A DNA stretch of 55,703 bases, from the NCBI RefSeq assembly GCF_022340605.1, contig NZ_JAJDNQ010000026.1:1-55703 (forward strand), written 5' to 3'. The notes below the pieces were generated by a model. It was given only the letters and a program-made list of their open reading frames with translations, was not told the origin of the DNA and ran no database searches. This stretch comes from Thiohalocapsa sp. GTDB taxonomy: Bacteria; Pseudomonadota; Gammaproteobacteria; Chromatiales; Chromatiaceae. Shown piece by piece: positions 35,872 through 44,561 of this stretch. The first letter of the stretch is position 1. Every line of letters begins with the position of its first letter. Position numbers and translations under genes: made by a program.

Positions 35872-35905
35872 CAGGAACTCGGCGCGCTCAGGAACTCGGC
35901 GCGCT
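35872..35905. repeat. 17-bp direct duplication at the end of the CrtC/lipocalin-like gene
   Basis: CAGGAACTCGGCGCGCT occurs twice in tandem at 35872-35888 and 35889-35905, and a third partial CAGGA follows. The junction forms the stop codon of the gene. Confidence 0.85.
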
Positions 35906-37128
35906 CAGGAGTCGGCGTAGCCGCTGAGGTCCATGCGGCCGCCGCCGCTGACGGCCCGGCCGTTGCGCTCGCCGGTGACGGTGATGGCGCCGCTCCAGAG
36001 CGGCTCGCCGAGGCGGACCTCCTGATCGGAGCGCAGGGCGTCGATGCGCAGCACAAGGCCGAGCGCCGGCGCCGCGAGCCGCCAGGCGATGGGATAACGC
36101 GCTCCATCGGCGGGACTGCGCCAGCGGGCGTCACCGGGCGCCAGCGTCAGGTCGCGGCGCTGGAGCACCCGAGTCGCGCCGTCCGCGGCGATGGCGAGGC
36201 AGGTGGGGATGGGCGTGCCGCCGCCGGCACGCCGATGCAACTGGATGCACAGCAGGTCGCTGCCGTCGTCCAGTTGCAGCATGAAGCGGTTCAGGGCGAG
36301 CTGACCGCGGCTGCCAGCGATGCCGTCGGCAGCGGCCGCATCGCCCCAGACATGGTCGAGCCAGCCGCTGCCGGTCACCGCCAGGTCGCGGCCCGCTCGC
36401 GTCAGCCGGCCGGCGAGCGCTAGCCTGGGCTGCGTAAGCCAACGCAAGCCAGGATCGGCGTCCGGCCGGCGCCCGGATGGCGCACCGCGGTCCAGCAGCG
36501 CGGCGGCCGGAGCCAGGACAGCCTTGTTGGGGGTCAGCGTGAGCTGGAGGCGAACATCGTCCAGGCGAATGTCGAGCGCGCCGCTGTCCCCGGCTTCCCC
36601 CGCGGCAGCGCCGAGGGCGAGTGACCAGTCCTCCAGCCAGACCCGCGGCGGGTCGGGCTCGGCGCCGGCCAGACCGGCGGCCACGCGGCTCGCCCGCTGG
36701 GTAGTCAGTGGCGCGCCTTGCGCGGGCACCAGCTCGAAGCGGCCGAGCAGCACGGCCGCGGCGGCCAACGGCGACGCCCGCTCGACGCCGTGCGGCGCGA
36801 GCGTCAGCCGGATCAGCGTCAGCCGGATCGCGGTGCGAGCACCGGTGTCGTCCCGGAGCTGTCCGCCCAGGTCCCAGACCTCGGCGCGAGCGTCCGGGTG
36901 CGGACCGAGGTCCCGCGGCAGTTCGGGCTGCCAGTCGCCGCCGGACGCCGACACGTCCGGCGGGCCAGGCGCTGTCCCGGGTTCGGCCGCCGGCAGCGCC
37001 GCGAGTAGCACGGTCGGGTCCAGCACCAGCGCCGGCGCACCGGCTCCCGCGGGCCAGAGCCGCCAGGCAGCGAGCACCACGACGGCCACCAGGAGCCAGG
37101 GCGCCAGCCGCCGCGGCCACCTGCCCAT
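35905..37128 (-). CDS. CrtC/AttH lipocalin-like domain protein
   Basis: The 407-aa protein has an N-terminal anchor or signal (WLLVAVVVLAAWRLWP). Motifs of the hydroxyneurosporene-synthase/AttH fold are GSGWLDHVWGD near residue 258 and DDGSDLLCIQLHRRAGG near 290, with a C-terminal GRMDLSGYADS. The fold is two lipocalin-like barrels. Members include carotenoid hydratases and many exported proteins next to ABC transporters. No carotenoid gene is near, so a lipid-related role is only a guess. It is the third gene of RNase J-M48-this, 37 bp after the protease. Confidence 0.72.
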   Translation of the reverse strand: MGRWPRRLAPWLLVAVVVLAAWRLWPAGAGAPALVLDPTVLLAALPAAEPGTAPGPPDVSASGGDWQPELPRDLGPHPDARAEVWDLGGQLRDDTGARTAIRLTLIRLTLAPHGVERASPLAAAAVLLGRFELVPAQGAPLTTQRASRVAAGLAGAEPDPPRVWLEDWSLALGAAAGEAGDSGALDIRLDDVRLQLTLTPNKAVLAPAAALLDRGAPSGRRPDADPGLRWLTQPRLALAGRLTRAGRDLAVTGSGWLDHVWGDAAAADGIAGSRGQLALNRFMLQLDDGSDLLCIQLHRRAGGGTPIPTCLAIAADGATRVLQRRDLTLAPGDARWRSPADGARYPIAWRLAAPALGLVLRIDALRSDQEVRLGEPLWSGAITVTGERNGRAVSGGGRMDLSGYADS

Positions 37129-37165
37129 CAGCCCATCTCACCCGTCGTTGTCGGGACCGCGGCCA

Positions 37166-37987
37166 TCAGCCCTTGCTCGCGCGCGCGTACTCGGCCTCGG
37201 CCCGCGGCAACATCGTCTTGAGCTGCTCGATGCGACGCTGGTCCAGCGGGTGGGTGCTCAGGAACTCCGGCGGCTTGCCGCCGCCCTCCTTGCGGTTGTA
37301 GTCCGCGAAGCGCTGCCAGAAGGCGATGGCTTCTTGCGGATCGTAGCCGGCACGGGCCATGTAGAGCAGACCGAGCTGGTCCGCCTCCAGCTCATGCACG
37401 CGAGAATACGGCAACAGCACGCCCACCTGCGCGCCGAGCCCGTACGCCTGCATCACGCCGGCGCGAGCGCCAGGGGCACTCTGCGCGAGGGCCACATCGG
37501 CGATGGCGCCCAGCACCTGCAACCCCAGCGTCTGCGAGGCGCGCTCGGCGCCGTGGTGGGCGACGACGTGCCCGACCTCATGGCCAATGACGGTGGCGAG
37601 GCCCGCCTCGTTCTTGGTGATCTTGAGGATGCCGGTGTTGACGCCGACCTTGCCACCGGGCAGCGCAAAGGCGTTGGGCGTGTCGTCCTTGAACAGCACG
37701 AACTCCCACTGCGCGTTCTCCACCGGCGCCACCTTGGCGATGCGCCGGCCGACCCGGCGCACCATCTCGGCGTCCTTGCCGGTGGTGATGTAGGGCTTCT
37801 CCTGCTTGAGCTGGCTGAACGCCTGGATGCCCATCTGCGTTTCTTCCGCAGGGTTCATCAGGATGAGCTGCCGGCGGCCGGTCTCCGGGGCCGTGGCGCA
37901 GCTCGCCAGCAGCAGGAGTGACAACAGGGCCGCAAAGACGGCGCGGGTGCGCAGTCCGGGCCAAATTGCGAGCTTGAGTGCGAACAT
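37166..37987 (-). CDS. M48 family metalloprotease lipoprotein (LoiP/BepA-like)
   Basis: The protein has 273 aa from the ATG at 37987. The longer upstream frame is spurious. A lipobox LLLLASC places the acylated Cys near residue 30. The zinc motif HEVGH lies near 136 with the third ligand Glu in HELEADQLGLLYMARAGYDP. STHPLDQRRIEQL is typical of the family. It would degrade misfolded outer-membrane or periplasmic proteins. It lies 16 bp after the RNase J gene and before the CrtC-like gene, probably one transcript. Confidence 0.93.
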   Translation of the reverse strand: MFALKLAIWPGLRTRAVFAALLSLLLLASCATAPETGRRQLILMNPAEETQMGIQAFSQLKQEKPYITTGKDAEMVRRVGRRIAKVAPVENAQWEFVLFKDDTPNAFALPGGKVGVNTGILKITKNEAGLATVIGHEVGHVVAHHGAERASQTLGLQVLGAIADVALAQSAPGARAGVMQAYGLGAQVGVLLPYSRVHELEADQLGLLYMARAGYDPQEAIAFWQRFADYNRKEGGGKPPEFLSTHPLDQRRIEQLKTMLPRAEAEYARASKG

Positions 37988-38003
37988 GGATTGCTCCCTT
38001 GGA

Positions 38004-39410
38004 TCAGCACACCGACCGGCGCATCTGCGCCAGCACCGGCGCGGGCACCGGCACCAGCCGGCCGTCGGCGTCCAGGCTGAGACGACCGGTGGGCACTTGC
38101 CCCAACACCCGCGGGCCGTCGCCGCCGAGCCGGCACAGATCGCCGTTGCCGATGACCGCCACCCGCGGCACGTGGCAGCCAAGCGCGATGTCCGCGTTGG
38201 CGCGCAGGTGCCGCGGTGTGCCATGGGTGGGCACCACCGCCGGCGGCTGCACCCAATCATACAGCCGCTTCAGATCGTCGGCCGCCGGGTGGCCGGAGAC
38301 GTGCACGTGGGCGTCGGCATCGGTGATCAGCTCGACCCCCAGCGCCCGCAGCCGCGCCTGCACCGCGGCAACCGGACGCTCGTTGCCGGGGATCAGCTTG
38401 GAAGAAAAGACCACGGTGTCGCCCGCGTCCAGCAGGATGTCCCGGTGGCTGTCCGCCGCCATGCGGTCGAGCGCCGAGCCGGGCTCGCCCTGGCTGCCGG
38501 TGCAGGCGGCAAGCACCTCCTCCGGCGGCAGATAGCCAAGGTGGCGGGCGTCCACCAGCTCCGGCAGGTCCGCGGGCCAGTAGCCGGTGGCGCGGGCCAC
38601 CGCCACCATGCGCTGCATGGCCTGGCCGATGACGCCGAAGTGCCGCTCGGTGGCCGCCGCCACCCGCGCCAGGGTCACCAGCCGGGCGATGTTGCTGGCA
38701 AAGGCCGTCACGATCACGCGCCCGCCGGCGGTCTCGACCACCTCCCGGAGCGGCTCGAACAACTCGCCCTCGGAGCCGGTGCTGCCCGGCACCACGGCGT
38801 TGGTGGAATCGCAGACCATGGCCAGCAGCGGCTCGCGACGCAGCGCACGCAGGCGCTGCATGTCGTAGCGCCCGCCCACCACCGGGCGGTCGTCCAGCTT
38901 CCAGTCGCCGGTGTGCAGCACGGCGCCGGCGGACGTGGTGAGGAGCACGGCGTTGGGCTCGGGGATACTGTGGGTCATGGCGATATATTCAACGCCGAAG
39001 GGACCGACCTCGACGCGGCCGCCGAGCGGCAGCTCGTGCAGCGGCACGTCCTCGAGCCCGGCGCGAGTGAGCTTGAAGCGGGCGACGGCGGCGGTGAAGG
39101 GCGTCGCATAGACCGGGCACTTGAGCCGCTTCCACAGGTACGCGATGGCGCCGACGTGGTCCTCGTGGGCATGGGTCAGCACGATGCCGGCGAGGCGCTG
39201 GCGGCGGCTCACGATGAAGGCCGGGTCCGCCATCAGCACGTCGTGCTCGGGAAATGCGTCGCCGCCGAAGGTGATGCCGATGTCGACGATGAGCCAGTAG
39301 CCGTCGTGGCCATAGAGGTTCAGGTTCATGCCGATCTCGCCGGTGCCGCCGAGGGGCAGGTAGAGCACGGCGTCGGTGCCCGGGGTGGTGTCGATGGCGG
39401 CTAGAGGCAT
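38004..39410 (-). CDS. Ribonuclease J-type metallo-beta-lactamase-fold RNase
   Basis: The 468-aa protein starts at MPLAAIDTTPG (ATG 39410), just before the conserved YLPLGGTGEIGMNLNLYG. An upstream ATG adds a non-conserved leader. The zinc motif HAHEDHVGA lies near residue 79. HTGDWKLDD, the beta-CASP part with CDSTNA, TAFASNIARL and a final THGTPRHL follow. RNase J has 5'-to-3' exo- and endonuclease activity on RNA. It is shorter than Bacillus RNase J (about 555 aa) and lacks a clear C-terminal domain, as in several proteobacterial relatives. The first gene of the RNase J-M48-CrtC unit. Confidence 0.9.
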   Translation of the reverse strand: MPLAAIDTTPGTDAVLYLPLGGTGEIGMNLNLYGHDGYWLIVDIGITFGGDAFPEHDVLMADPAFIVSRRQRLAGIVLTHAHEDHVGAIAYLWKRLKCPVYATPFTAAVARFKLTRAGLEDVPLHELPLGGRVEVGPFGVEYIAMTHSIPEPNAVLLTTSAGAVLHTGDWKLDDRPVVGGRYDMQRLRALRREPLLAMVCDSTNAVVPGSTGSEGELFEPLREVVETAGGRVIVTAFASNIARLVTLARVAAATERHFGVIGQAMQRMVAVARATGYWPADLPELVDARHLGYLPPEEVLAACTGSQGEPGSALDRMAADSHRDILLDAGDTVVFSSKLIPGNERPVAAVQARLRALGVELITDADAHVHVSGHPAADDLKRLYDWVQPPAVVPTHGTPRHLRANADIALGCHVPRVAVIGNGDLCRLGGDGPRVLGQVPTGRLSLDADGRLVPVPAPVLAQMRRSVC

Positions 39411-39668
39411 GCGGTGGAATAGAGCTCTTGCTGCTGGTGGCGCCATCTGGGACAGCGGCGGCGTGCGGCCATTCCCGGCCGCCCGCGCGACGCCGGGCGC
39501 CGCCCCGGACGTTTCCATTGTTCCCGATCAGCCTTTGGCGGTTCGGGCTCGTAGTAGACTCCGGTCAAGGAGTCAGACCGCCGGCACCCTCATCCTTGCG
39601 CCGGCACGCCAGCGCCGGCAATCGCGTCCGGACCGCGGCGCACCACGAACGCTCCTGAGGAGGCGCCC

Positions 39669-40055
39669 GTGCGCATGCACATCAGGCACGAAACACTCTG
39701 CAGCCTCATTGCCATGGCGCGGGAGTTCCAGGCCAAGGAACAGGTCTGCATCCCACAGGATGGTGACAGCTCGTCCGAGGACTGGGCACTGCAGATGCTC
39801 GCCGACCACGGCAACGATTACAACGTCAGCGAATTCCGCAGCATCGTCCGCGACCTGTCGGAGCGCCAGCGCGCCGAGCTGGTGGCGCTGATGTGGCTGG
39901 GCCGCGGCGACTACAGCGCCGAGGAATGGGAAACCGCGGTGGACGACGCCGTCGGCGACTACAGCATCCGCGCGGCGGACTACCTGCTGGCTCACCCGAT
40001 GGTCTCGGACTATTTCGAAGAGGGCCTGATCACCCTGGAAATGTCCTGCGACTGA
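39669..40055 (+). CDS. DUF3775 domain protein
   Basis: The 128-aa protein has GTG at 39669, five bases after GAGGAGG. An ATG two codons later is also possible. It is acidic and helical, with LSERQRAELVALMWLGRGD and EEWETAVDDA, the DUF3775 core. The function is unknown. It is divergent from the RNase J operon and convergent with aceK, standing alone. Confidence 0.85.
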   Translation: MRMHIRHETLCSLIAMAREFQAKEQVCIPQDGDSSSEDWALQMLADHGNDYNVSEFRSIVRDLSERQRAELVALMWLGRGDYSAEEWETAVDDAVGDYSIRAADYLLAHPMVSDYFEEGLITLEMSCD

Positions 40056-40125
40056 CGCGGTCCCAACAGCCGGCACCCGGCACCCGTCGCCGGCAATCGA
40101 GACCCGCCGGCTCGCGCCAAACGCC

Positions 40126-40263
40126 TGCCGTTGTCGGTCTGAGGCAGCGCCTCGCCAGGCGAGGGTGGGGGCCGGAGTGCCCGACGGCACCGATTCGCGT
40201 CTTCCTTCGCGGCTTCGCGGCTTCGCGTGAGCCCTTCGTCGGGTTACGCTGCGCTAACCCGAC
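40126..40263. repeat. Three intergenic repeats between the DUF3775 gene and aceK
   Basis: From left to right: a partial TGCCGTTGTCGGTCTGAGG element at 40126-40155, three tandem GCTTCGCG units at about 40207-40227, and a single GTCGGGTTACG...TAACCCGAC palindrome at 40238-40263. aceK ends at 40292. Confidence 0.8.
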
Positions 40264-40291
40264 CTACGCCCTTGCAATCAATGCCTGCCAA

Positions 40292-42037
40292 CTAGGCCGA
40301 CCGCGGCTCGCTCGAAGGCACGCCGAAGCGCCGCTCGGGCGGATACGGGAACACGTCCTCCACGTGCCCGGCGCGGATCGCCGCCTGCCGGGCACGCCAC
40401 CAATCGGGGTCGAAGATCTCCGCATGCTCGGCGCGGAACACCCGGCGGAACCTGGGCTCGGTGAGCAGGAAATGCTCGAACTCCTCCGGAAAGACATCCG
40501 CCGGGCCGGGACTGTACCAGGGCTCCGCGGACAGCTCCATCTCCGGATACGGCGCCTCCGGGATGTCGCGGAAGCGGCATTCGGTCAGGTAGCAGAGCTC
40601 GTCGTAGTCGTAGAACACCACCCGCCCCTGCCGCGTGACGCCGAAGTTCTTGAACAGGAAGTCACCGGGAAAGATGTTCGCGGCCGCCAGTTGCTTGACG
40701 GCGTCGCCGTACTCGCGGGCGGCATGCGCGATGTCCTCGTCGTCCGCGCTGGCGAGATACAGGTTGAGCGGGGACAGGCGCCGCTCGATGTAGAGGTGCT
40801 TCACGACGACTTGGTCGCCCTCCACCAGGATGCTGCCGGCACAGGTCTCGCGCAGCATGGTGATGAGCTCGTCCGAGAAGCGCACCCGCGGAAAGGCCAC
40901 GTGCGAGTACTCCCAGGAGTCGGCCATGCGGCCGACGCGGTCGTGCAGCTTCACCAGCCGATACTTGGCCATCACCTGCGCCGGGGTCATGTCCTTGGGC
41001 GGCGGGAAGCGGTCCTTGATGACCTTGAACACGAACGGGAAGGACGGCAGCGTGAACACGCACATCACCAGGCCGCGGATGCCGGGCGCCACCACGAACT
41101 GGTCCGATGAGTACCGCAGGTGCTTGAGAAAGTCCCGGTAGAACTCCGCCTTGCCAAACTTCTGCAAACCGATGGCGGTGTACAGCTCCGCCTTGGACTT
41201 GCGCGGCATCAGCGGGCGCAGGAAGTCCACCACCGCCGCCGGCACCTCGGTGTCCAGCATGAAGTAGGCGCGCGAAAAGCTGAAGACGTTGGTCAGCTCT
41301 TCCTCCCCGGTCAGTAACGCGTCCACGCACAGCCCGCCTTGCTCGTCGTTCAGGACCGGGATTACGAACGGGATCTGGTCCGCGCCGTTGATGGCCTTGC
41401 CGACGACGTAGGCGGCCTTGTTGCGGAAGAAGGGCGTCACCAGCACCGCGAGCTGGAAGTTCTGCTGCCGCGCCCGGTTCGCCGGGAAGCGCTCGCGGAT
41501 GGCGCCGAGCAGGTTGCGCACGTCCCGGCGCAGGTGGCGGAAAGGGAGCGCGAAGTCCATGTCCAGCAGCATGTCCCGGATCACGGGCGCAAATCCATCC
41601 CGGGCCGGGTAGTAGGGCCGAAAGATGGGCACCTCCGCCTCCAGGTGCTCGGTGGACAAGAGCGGCCAGACGAAGATGTAGGCGTTGTTGTAGTAGCGCC
41701 GGTCGAACAGCCGGCAGAACACCGAGTTATAGAAGGTCTCGGCCAGCTCGGGCTGGTGGTGCTGAGGCAGCAGCCGCGAGTACTCCACCTTCACCCGCTG
41801 CCACAGGCCGTCGTCGGCGTTGCGCAGGTGAAACTCCCGGCGCAGCACGGCAACGGTCTCGCCGATGCGGCAGTCGTAGAAGTCGATGCGCTCGCGGGCG
41901 CAGCGCTGCGCCGCGGCCCAGTCCGCCTGCTCGAAGCGCAGCCGGGCGTCGGCGGTGATGGCACGGAACAGGCGATAGTGGCGGTCGAAGCCGTCGAGGA
42001 TGGCCTCGGCGATCTGCTTGGCTTCGAGCCAGGCCAT
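40292..42037 (-). CDS. aceK: Isocitrate dehydrogenase kinase/phosphatase AceK
   Basis: The 581-aa protein has normal AceK length, from the ATG at 42037 (MAWLEAKQIAEAILDGFDRHY). An earlier in-frame ATG lies in simple-repeat sequence. Landmarks are YNNAYIFVWPLLSTEHLE, APGIRGLVMCVFTLPSFP (ATP-binding loop), FKVIKDRFPPPKD, and NIFPGDFLFKNFGVTR with VVFYDYDEL (catalytic Asp residues). AceK phosphorylates and dephosphorylates isocitrate dehydrogenase, sending isocitrate to the glyoxylate bypass. aceA is 0.9 kb upstream on the same strand, with rraA between. Confidence 0.97.
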   Translation of the reverse strand: MAWLEAKQIAEAILDGFDRHYRLFRAITADARLRFEQADWAAAQRCARERIDFYDCRIGETVAVLRREFHLRNADDGLWQRVKVEYSRLLPQHHQPELAETFYNSVFCRLFDRRYYNNAYIFVWPLLSTEHLEAEVPIFRPYYPARDGFAPVIRDMLLDMDFALPFRHLRRDVRNLLGAIRERFPANRARQQNFQLAVLVTPFFRNKAAYVVGKAINGADQIPFVIPVLNDEQGGLCVDALLTGEEELTNVFSFSRAYFMLDTEVPAAVVDFLRPLMPRKSKAELYTAIGLQKFGKAEFYRDFLKHLRYSSDQFVVAPGIRGLVMCVFTLPSFPFVFKVIKDRFPPPKDMTPAQVMAKYRLVKLHDRVGRMADSWEYSHVAFPRVRFSDELITMLRETCAGSILVEGDQVVVKHLYIERRLSPLNLYLASADDEDIAHAAREYGDAVKQLAAANIFPGDFLFKNFGVTRQGRVVFYDYDELCYLTECRFRDIPEAPYPEMELSAEPWYSPGPADVFPEEFEHFLLTEPRFRRVFRAEHAEIFDPDWWRARQAAIRAGHVEDVFPYPPERRFGVPSSEPRSA

Positions 42038-42048
42038 GGTCAGGGAAG

Positions 42049-42080
42049 AAGTACGGGGTACAGAGTACGGAGTACGGGGC
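42049..42080. repeat. Short AGTACGG direct repeats upstream of aceK
   Basis: GTACGG or GTACAG occurs four times in 30 bp (42051-42078), with related inverted pieces further along the rraA-aceK gap. It lies just upstream of the aceK start. Confidence 0.6.
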
Positions 42081-42170
42081 GTCGGCCGAGACGACGCCAC
42101 GCTGCCTCGGGGCTCGCTCCGTGGCCGCGCATTGGCCCCTCGTACTTCGAACTGCCTGCTCCGTACGCGC

Positions 42171-42653
42171 TCACGCCAAGCCCTCCGCCGAGATCAGCAC
42201 CCCATCCGCATCCGCAGACACCCAGTCCCCTGGCTCCACCCACACCCCGGCGATCTCCACCGGCAGGTCGCGCTGGCCCTCGCCGCGGCGGGTGCTCTTG
42301 CGCGGCGTCGCGGCGAGGGCCTTGACGCCGAGGTCCATGTTGGCGAGCGCCGCCGTATCGCGGACGCAGCCCGTCAGCACCACGCCGGCCCAGCCATTGG
42401 CCACGGCGCAGGCGGCGATCAGGTCGCCGAGCATGGCGCAGCGCAGCGAGCCGCCGCAGTCCGCCACCAGCACCCGGCCCGCGCCGGGTTCCGCCAGCGC
42501 CTCCTTGATGCGGGAGTTGTCCTCGAAGCACTTGACGGTGACGGCCTCGCCGGCGAAGGCGATGCGGCCGCCGAAGTCGCGAAAGACCGGCGCGCAGACG
42601 CGCAGCTTGTCGCGGTAACGGTCGTAGAGGTCGGCGGTAGCTGGGATGGACAT
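42171..42653 (-). CDS. rraA: RraA family protein (RNase E regulator / HMG aldolase-like)
   Basis: The 160-aa protein starts at MSIPATADLYDRYRD (ATG 42653). The RraA core is clear: FGGRIAFAGEAVTVKCFEDN near residue 27, VADCGGSLRCAMLGDLIA near 63, GVVLTGCVRD near 90 and ADADGVLIS at the end. The family includes RraA, which binds and inhibits RNase E, and class II aldolases for 4-hydroxy-4-methyl-2-oxoglutarate. The G-x20-R-D motif of the aldolases is present, so an enzymatic role is possible. Its length fits RraA. It lies between aceA and aceK. Confidence 0.88.
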   Translation of the reverse strand: MSIPATADLYDRYRDKLRVCAPVFRDFGGRIAFAGEAVTVKCFEDNSRIKEALAEPGAGRVLVADCGGSLRCAMLGDLIAACAVANGWAGVVLTGCVRDTAALANMDLGVKALAATPRKSTRRGEGQRDLPVEIAGVWVEPGDWVSADADGVLISAEGLA

Positions 42654-42713
42654 AGTCTCTCTCGCGTGGCTCTGGGCAGCGGCCGCAACACGCCGCCGCA
42701 AGCCCCTGGGCCA

Positions 42714-42950
42714 CCGAGTTGTACTCGGCACCCTGGGGCCGCCGAGTTGTACTCGGCCCGCCGCCGGCGCGGCTCGATGCCGCGCCGGCGGCGTCACGGC
42801 CGCCAACCGACATGCCATGTCTGACCGCCGCAGAGCGAGCACCACGGGCATTGAGCCCGCGGCGCTCGCGGCCGAGTAGAACTCGGCGCTCCCAGGAGGG
42901 CCGAGTTCTACTCGGCGCCCCCAGGTGTCGACTGAGAGTCGGCGCCCCAG
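42714..42950. repeat. Array of CCGAGT-N3-ACTCGG palindromes with a 14-bp GC hairpin
   Basis: Four palindromes CCGAGT-N3-ACTCGG sit at 42714-42728, 42742-42756, 42872-42886 and 42901-42915, in pairs spaced 28-29 bp. They are separated by GGC-CCC-type linkers, and a fifth degenerate copy lies near 42929. Between the pairs a perfect inverted repeat (GCCGCCGGCGCGGC, loop TCGAT, 42760-42792) forms a very stable hairpin. The array fills the aceA-rraA gap, immediately after the aceA stop. Confidence 0.92.
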
Positions 42951-44294
42951 TCAGAACTGGGCTTCTTCGGTGGAGCCGGTCAGCGCCGTCACCGAGGAGA
43001 CGCCGCCCTGGATGGTGGTGGTGACGTCGTCGAAGTAGCCGGCGCCCACCTCCTGCTGGTGGCTGGCGAAGCTGTAGCCCTTGTCGCGCGCCTCGAATTC
43101 CGGCTGCTGCACCTTCTCCACGTAGTGCTTCATGCCCTCGCCGCGGGCGTAGTCGTAGGCGAGGTCGAACATGTTGAACCACATGTTGTGAATGCCGGCC
43201 AGGGTGATGAACTGGTACTTGTAGCCCATGGCCGAGAGCTCGTCCTGGAAGCGGGCGATGGTCACGTCGTCCAGGTTCTTCTTCCAGTTGAAGGACGGCG
43301 AGCAGTTGTAGGCGAGGAGCTTGTTCGGGTTCTGCTCCAGCACCGCCTGCGCGAACTCGCGCGCGAAGCCAAGGTCCGGCGTGCCGGTCTCGCACCAGAC
43401 CAGGTCCGCGTAGGGCGCGTAGGCGAGCCCGCGGCTGATGGCCTGCTCGAGGCCGTTCTTGACCCGGTAGAAACCCTCGCCGGTGCGCTCGCCGGTGACG
43501 AAGGGCCGGTCGTTGTCGTCCACGTCCGAGGTGAGCAGGGTCGCCGCCTCGGCGTCGGTGCGGGCCAGCAGCAGGGTCGGCACGCCCATGACGTCGGCGG
43601 CCAGCCGCGCGGCGATGAGCTTCTGCACCGCCTCGGCGGTCGGCACCAGCACCTTGCCGCCCATGTGGCCGCACTTCTTGACCGCCGCGAGCTGGTCCTC
43701 AAAGTGCACGCCGGCGGCACCGGCGGCAATCATGTTCTTCATCAGCTCGAAGGCGTTCAGCACGCCGCCGAAGCCCGCCTCGGCGTCCGCGACGATGGGC
43801 AGGAAGTAGTCGATGTAGCCGGCGTCACCGGGACCGATCTCCTTCGACCACTGGATCTCGTCGGCACGCTTGAAGGCGTTGTTGATGCGCCGGACCATCG
43901 TCGGCACCGAGTCGTAGGCGTACAGGGACTGGTCCGGGTACATGGTCTCGGAGGTATTGCCGTCGGCCGCCACCTGCCAGCCGGAGAGATAAATCGCCTC
44001 GATACCGGCCTTGGCCTGCTGCATCGCCTGGCCGCCAGTGACGGCGCCCATGCAGTTGACGTAGCCCTTGCGCGCCTCACCGTGCAGCAGGCGCCAGAGC
44101 TTCTGCGCGCCGTTGGTGGCGTAGGTGTGCTCAGGCTGCACGGAACCGCGCAGGCGCACCACGTCGGCGGCGCTGTAGGTGCGCTTGACGTCGGTCCAGC
44201 GGGGGTTCTCGGCCCATTCCTCTTCCAGGGCGCGGATCTGCTCCTGACGGGACAGGGGGCGGACGGAGAAAGGCAGGTGAACGCTGTTCTGCAT
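42951..44294 (-). CDS. aceA: Isocitrate lyase AceA
   Basis: The 447-aa protein starts at [20 protein letters not shown] (ATG 44294). [14 protein letters not shown] near residue 205 is the isocitrate-lyase signature with the catalytic Cys. [27 protein letters not shown] and [13 protein letters not shown] are also conserved. It cleaves isocitrate to glyoxylate and succinate, the first step of the glyoxylate bypass, needed for growth on acetate or fatty acids. Malate synthase is not in the window. Two palindromes in its upstream region are candidate operators. Confidence 0.97.
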   Translation of the reverse strand: MQNSVHLPFSVRPLSRQEQIRALEEEWAENPRWTDVKRTYSAADVVRLRGSVQPEHTYATNGAQKLWRLLHGEARKGYVNCMGAVTGGQAMQQAKAGIEAIYLSGWQVAADGNTSETMYPDQSLYAYDSVPTMVRRINNAFKRADEIQWSKEIGPGDAGYIDYFLPIVADAEAGFGGVLNAFELMKNMIAAGAAGVHFEDQLAAVKKCGHMGGKVLVPTAEAVQKLIAARLAADVMGVPTLLLARTDAEAATLLTSDVDDNDRPFVTGERTGEGFYRVKNGLEQAISRGLAYAPYADLVWCETGTPDLGFAREFAQAVLEQNPNKLLAYNCSPSFNWKKNLDDVTIARFQDELSAMGYKYQFITLAGIHNMWFNMFDLAYDYARGEGMKHYVEKVQQPEFEARDKGYSFASHQQEVGAGYFDDVTTTIQGGVSSVTALTGSTEEAQF

Positions 44295-44377
44295 GGCGGA
44301 ATCCTCGGTGGTCTTGGCTTGCCGTCGGGCCGGGAGGCTCGCCCCGGTCCTGCTGCTCGCGCAGCGGCAGGTTCTTG

Positions 44378-44392
44378 ACCGAGTCACTCGGT
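44378..44392. promoter_or_regulatory. Candidate operator upstream of aceA (ACCGAGTCACTCGGT)
   Basis: A perfect 15-bp palindrome flanked by TTGACC repeats, 84-98 bp upstream of the aceA start. Its half-sites CCGAGT/ACTCGG are those of the array downstream of aceA, with a 1-bp rather than 3-bp centre. The cognate regulator is unknown. Confidence 0.4.
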
Positions 44393-44464
44393 CTTGACCA
44401 CAAACACTAAGTCCCGCCCGAGTATTTGAGAAGGCAATCGGCTAAATCTTCGCTATTGACATTC

Positions 44465-44476
44465 CGCAATATTGCG
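44465..44476. promoter_or_regulatory. Candidate operator CGCAATATTGCG
   Basis: A perfect 12-bp palindrome in an AT-richer patch, about 171 bp upstream of the aceA start and 85 bp beyond the end of the CPCC gene. It may be part of aceA control. No regulator can be named. Confidence 0.35.
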
Positions 44477-44561
44477 ACATTACGTGTACAACAACGTTCC
44501 GACGTCAACCCAACGCCCCCAGTTCATGGCCTGCCGACTGTTGGGCGGATGAGCACAGCGC

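Noticed and set aside
35905..37128. Carotenoid biosynthesis (CrtC) gene.
   Set aside because: The fold resembles CrtC, but no other carotenoid or photosynthesis gene is near and most family members are not hydratases.
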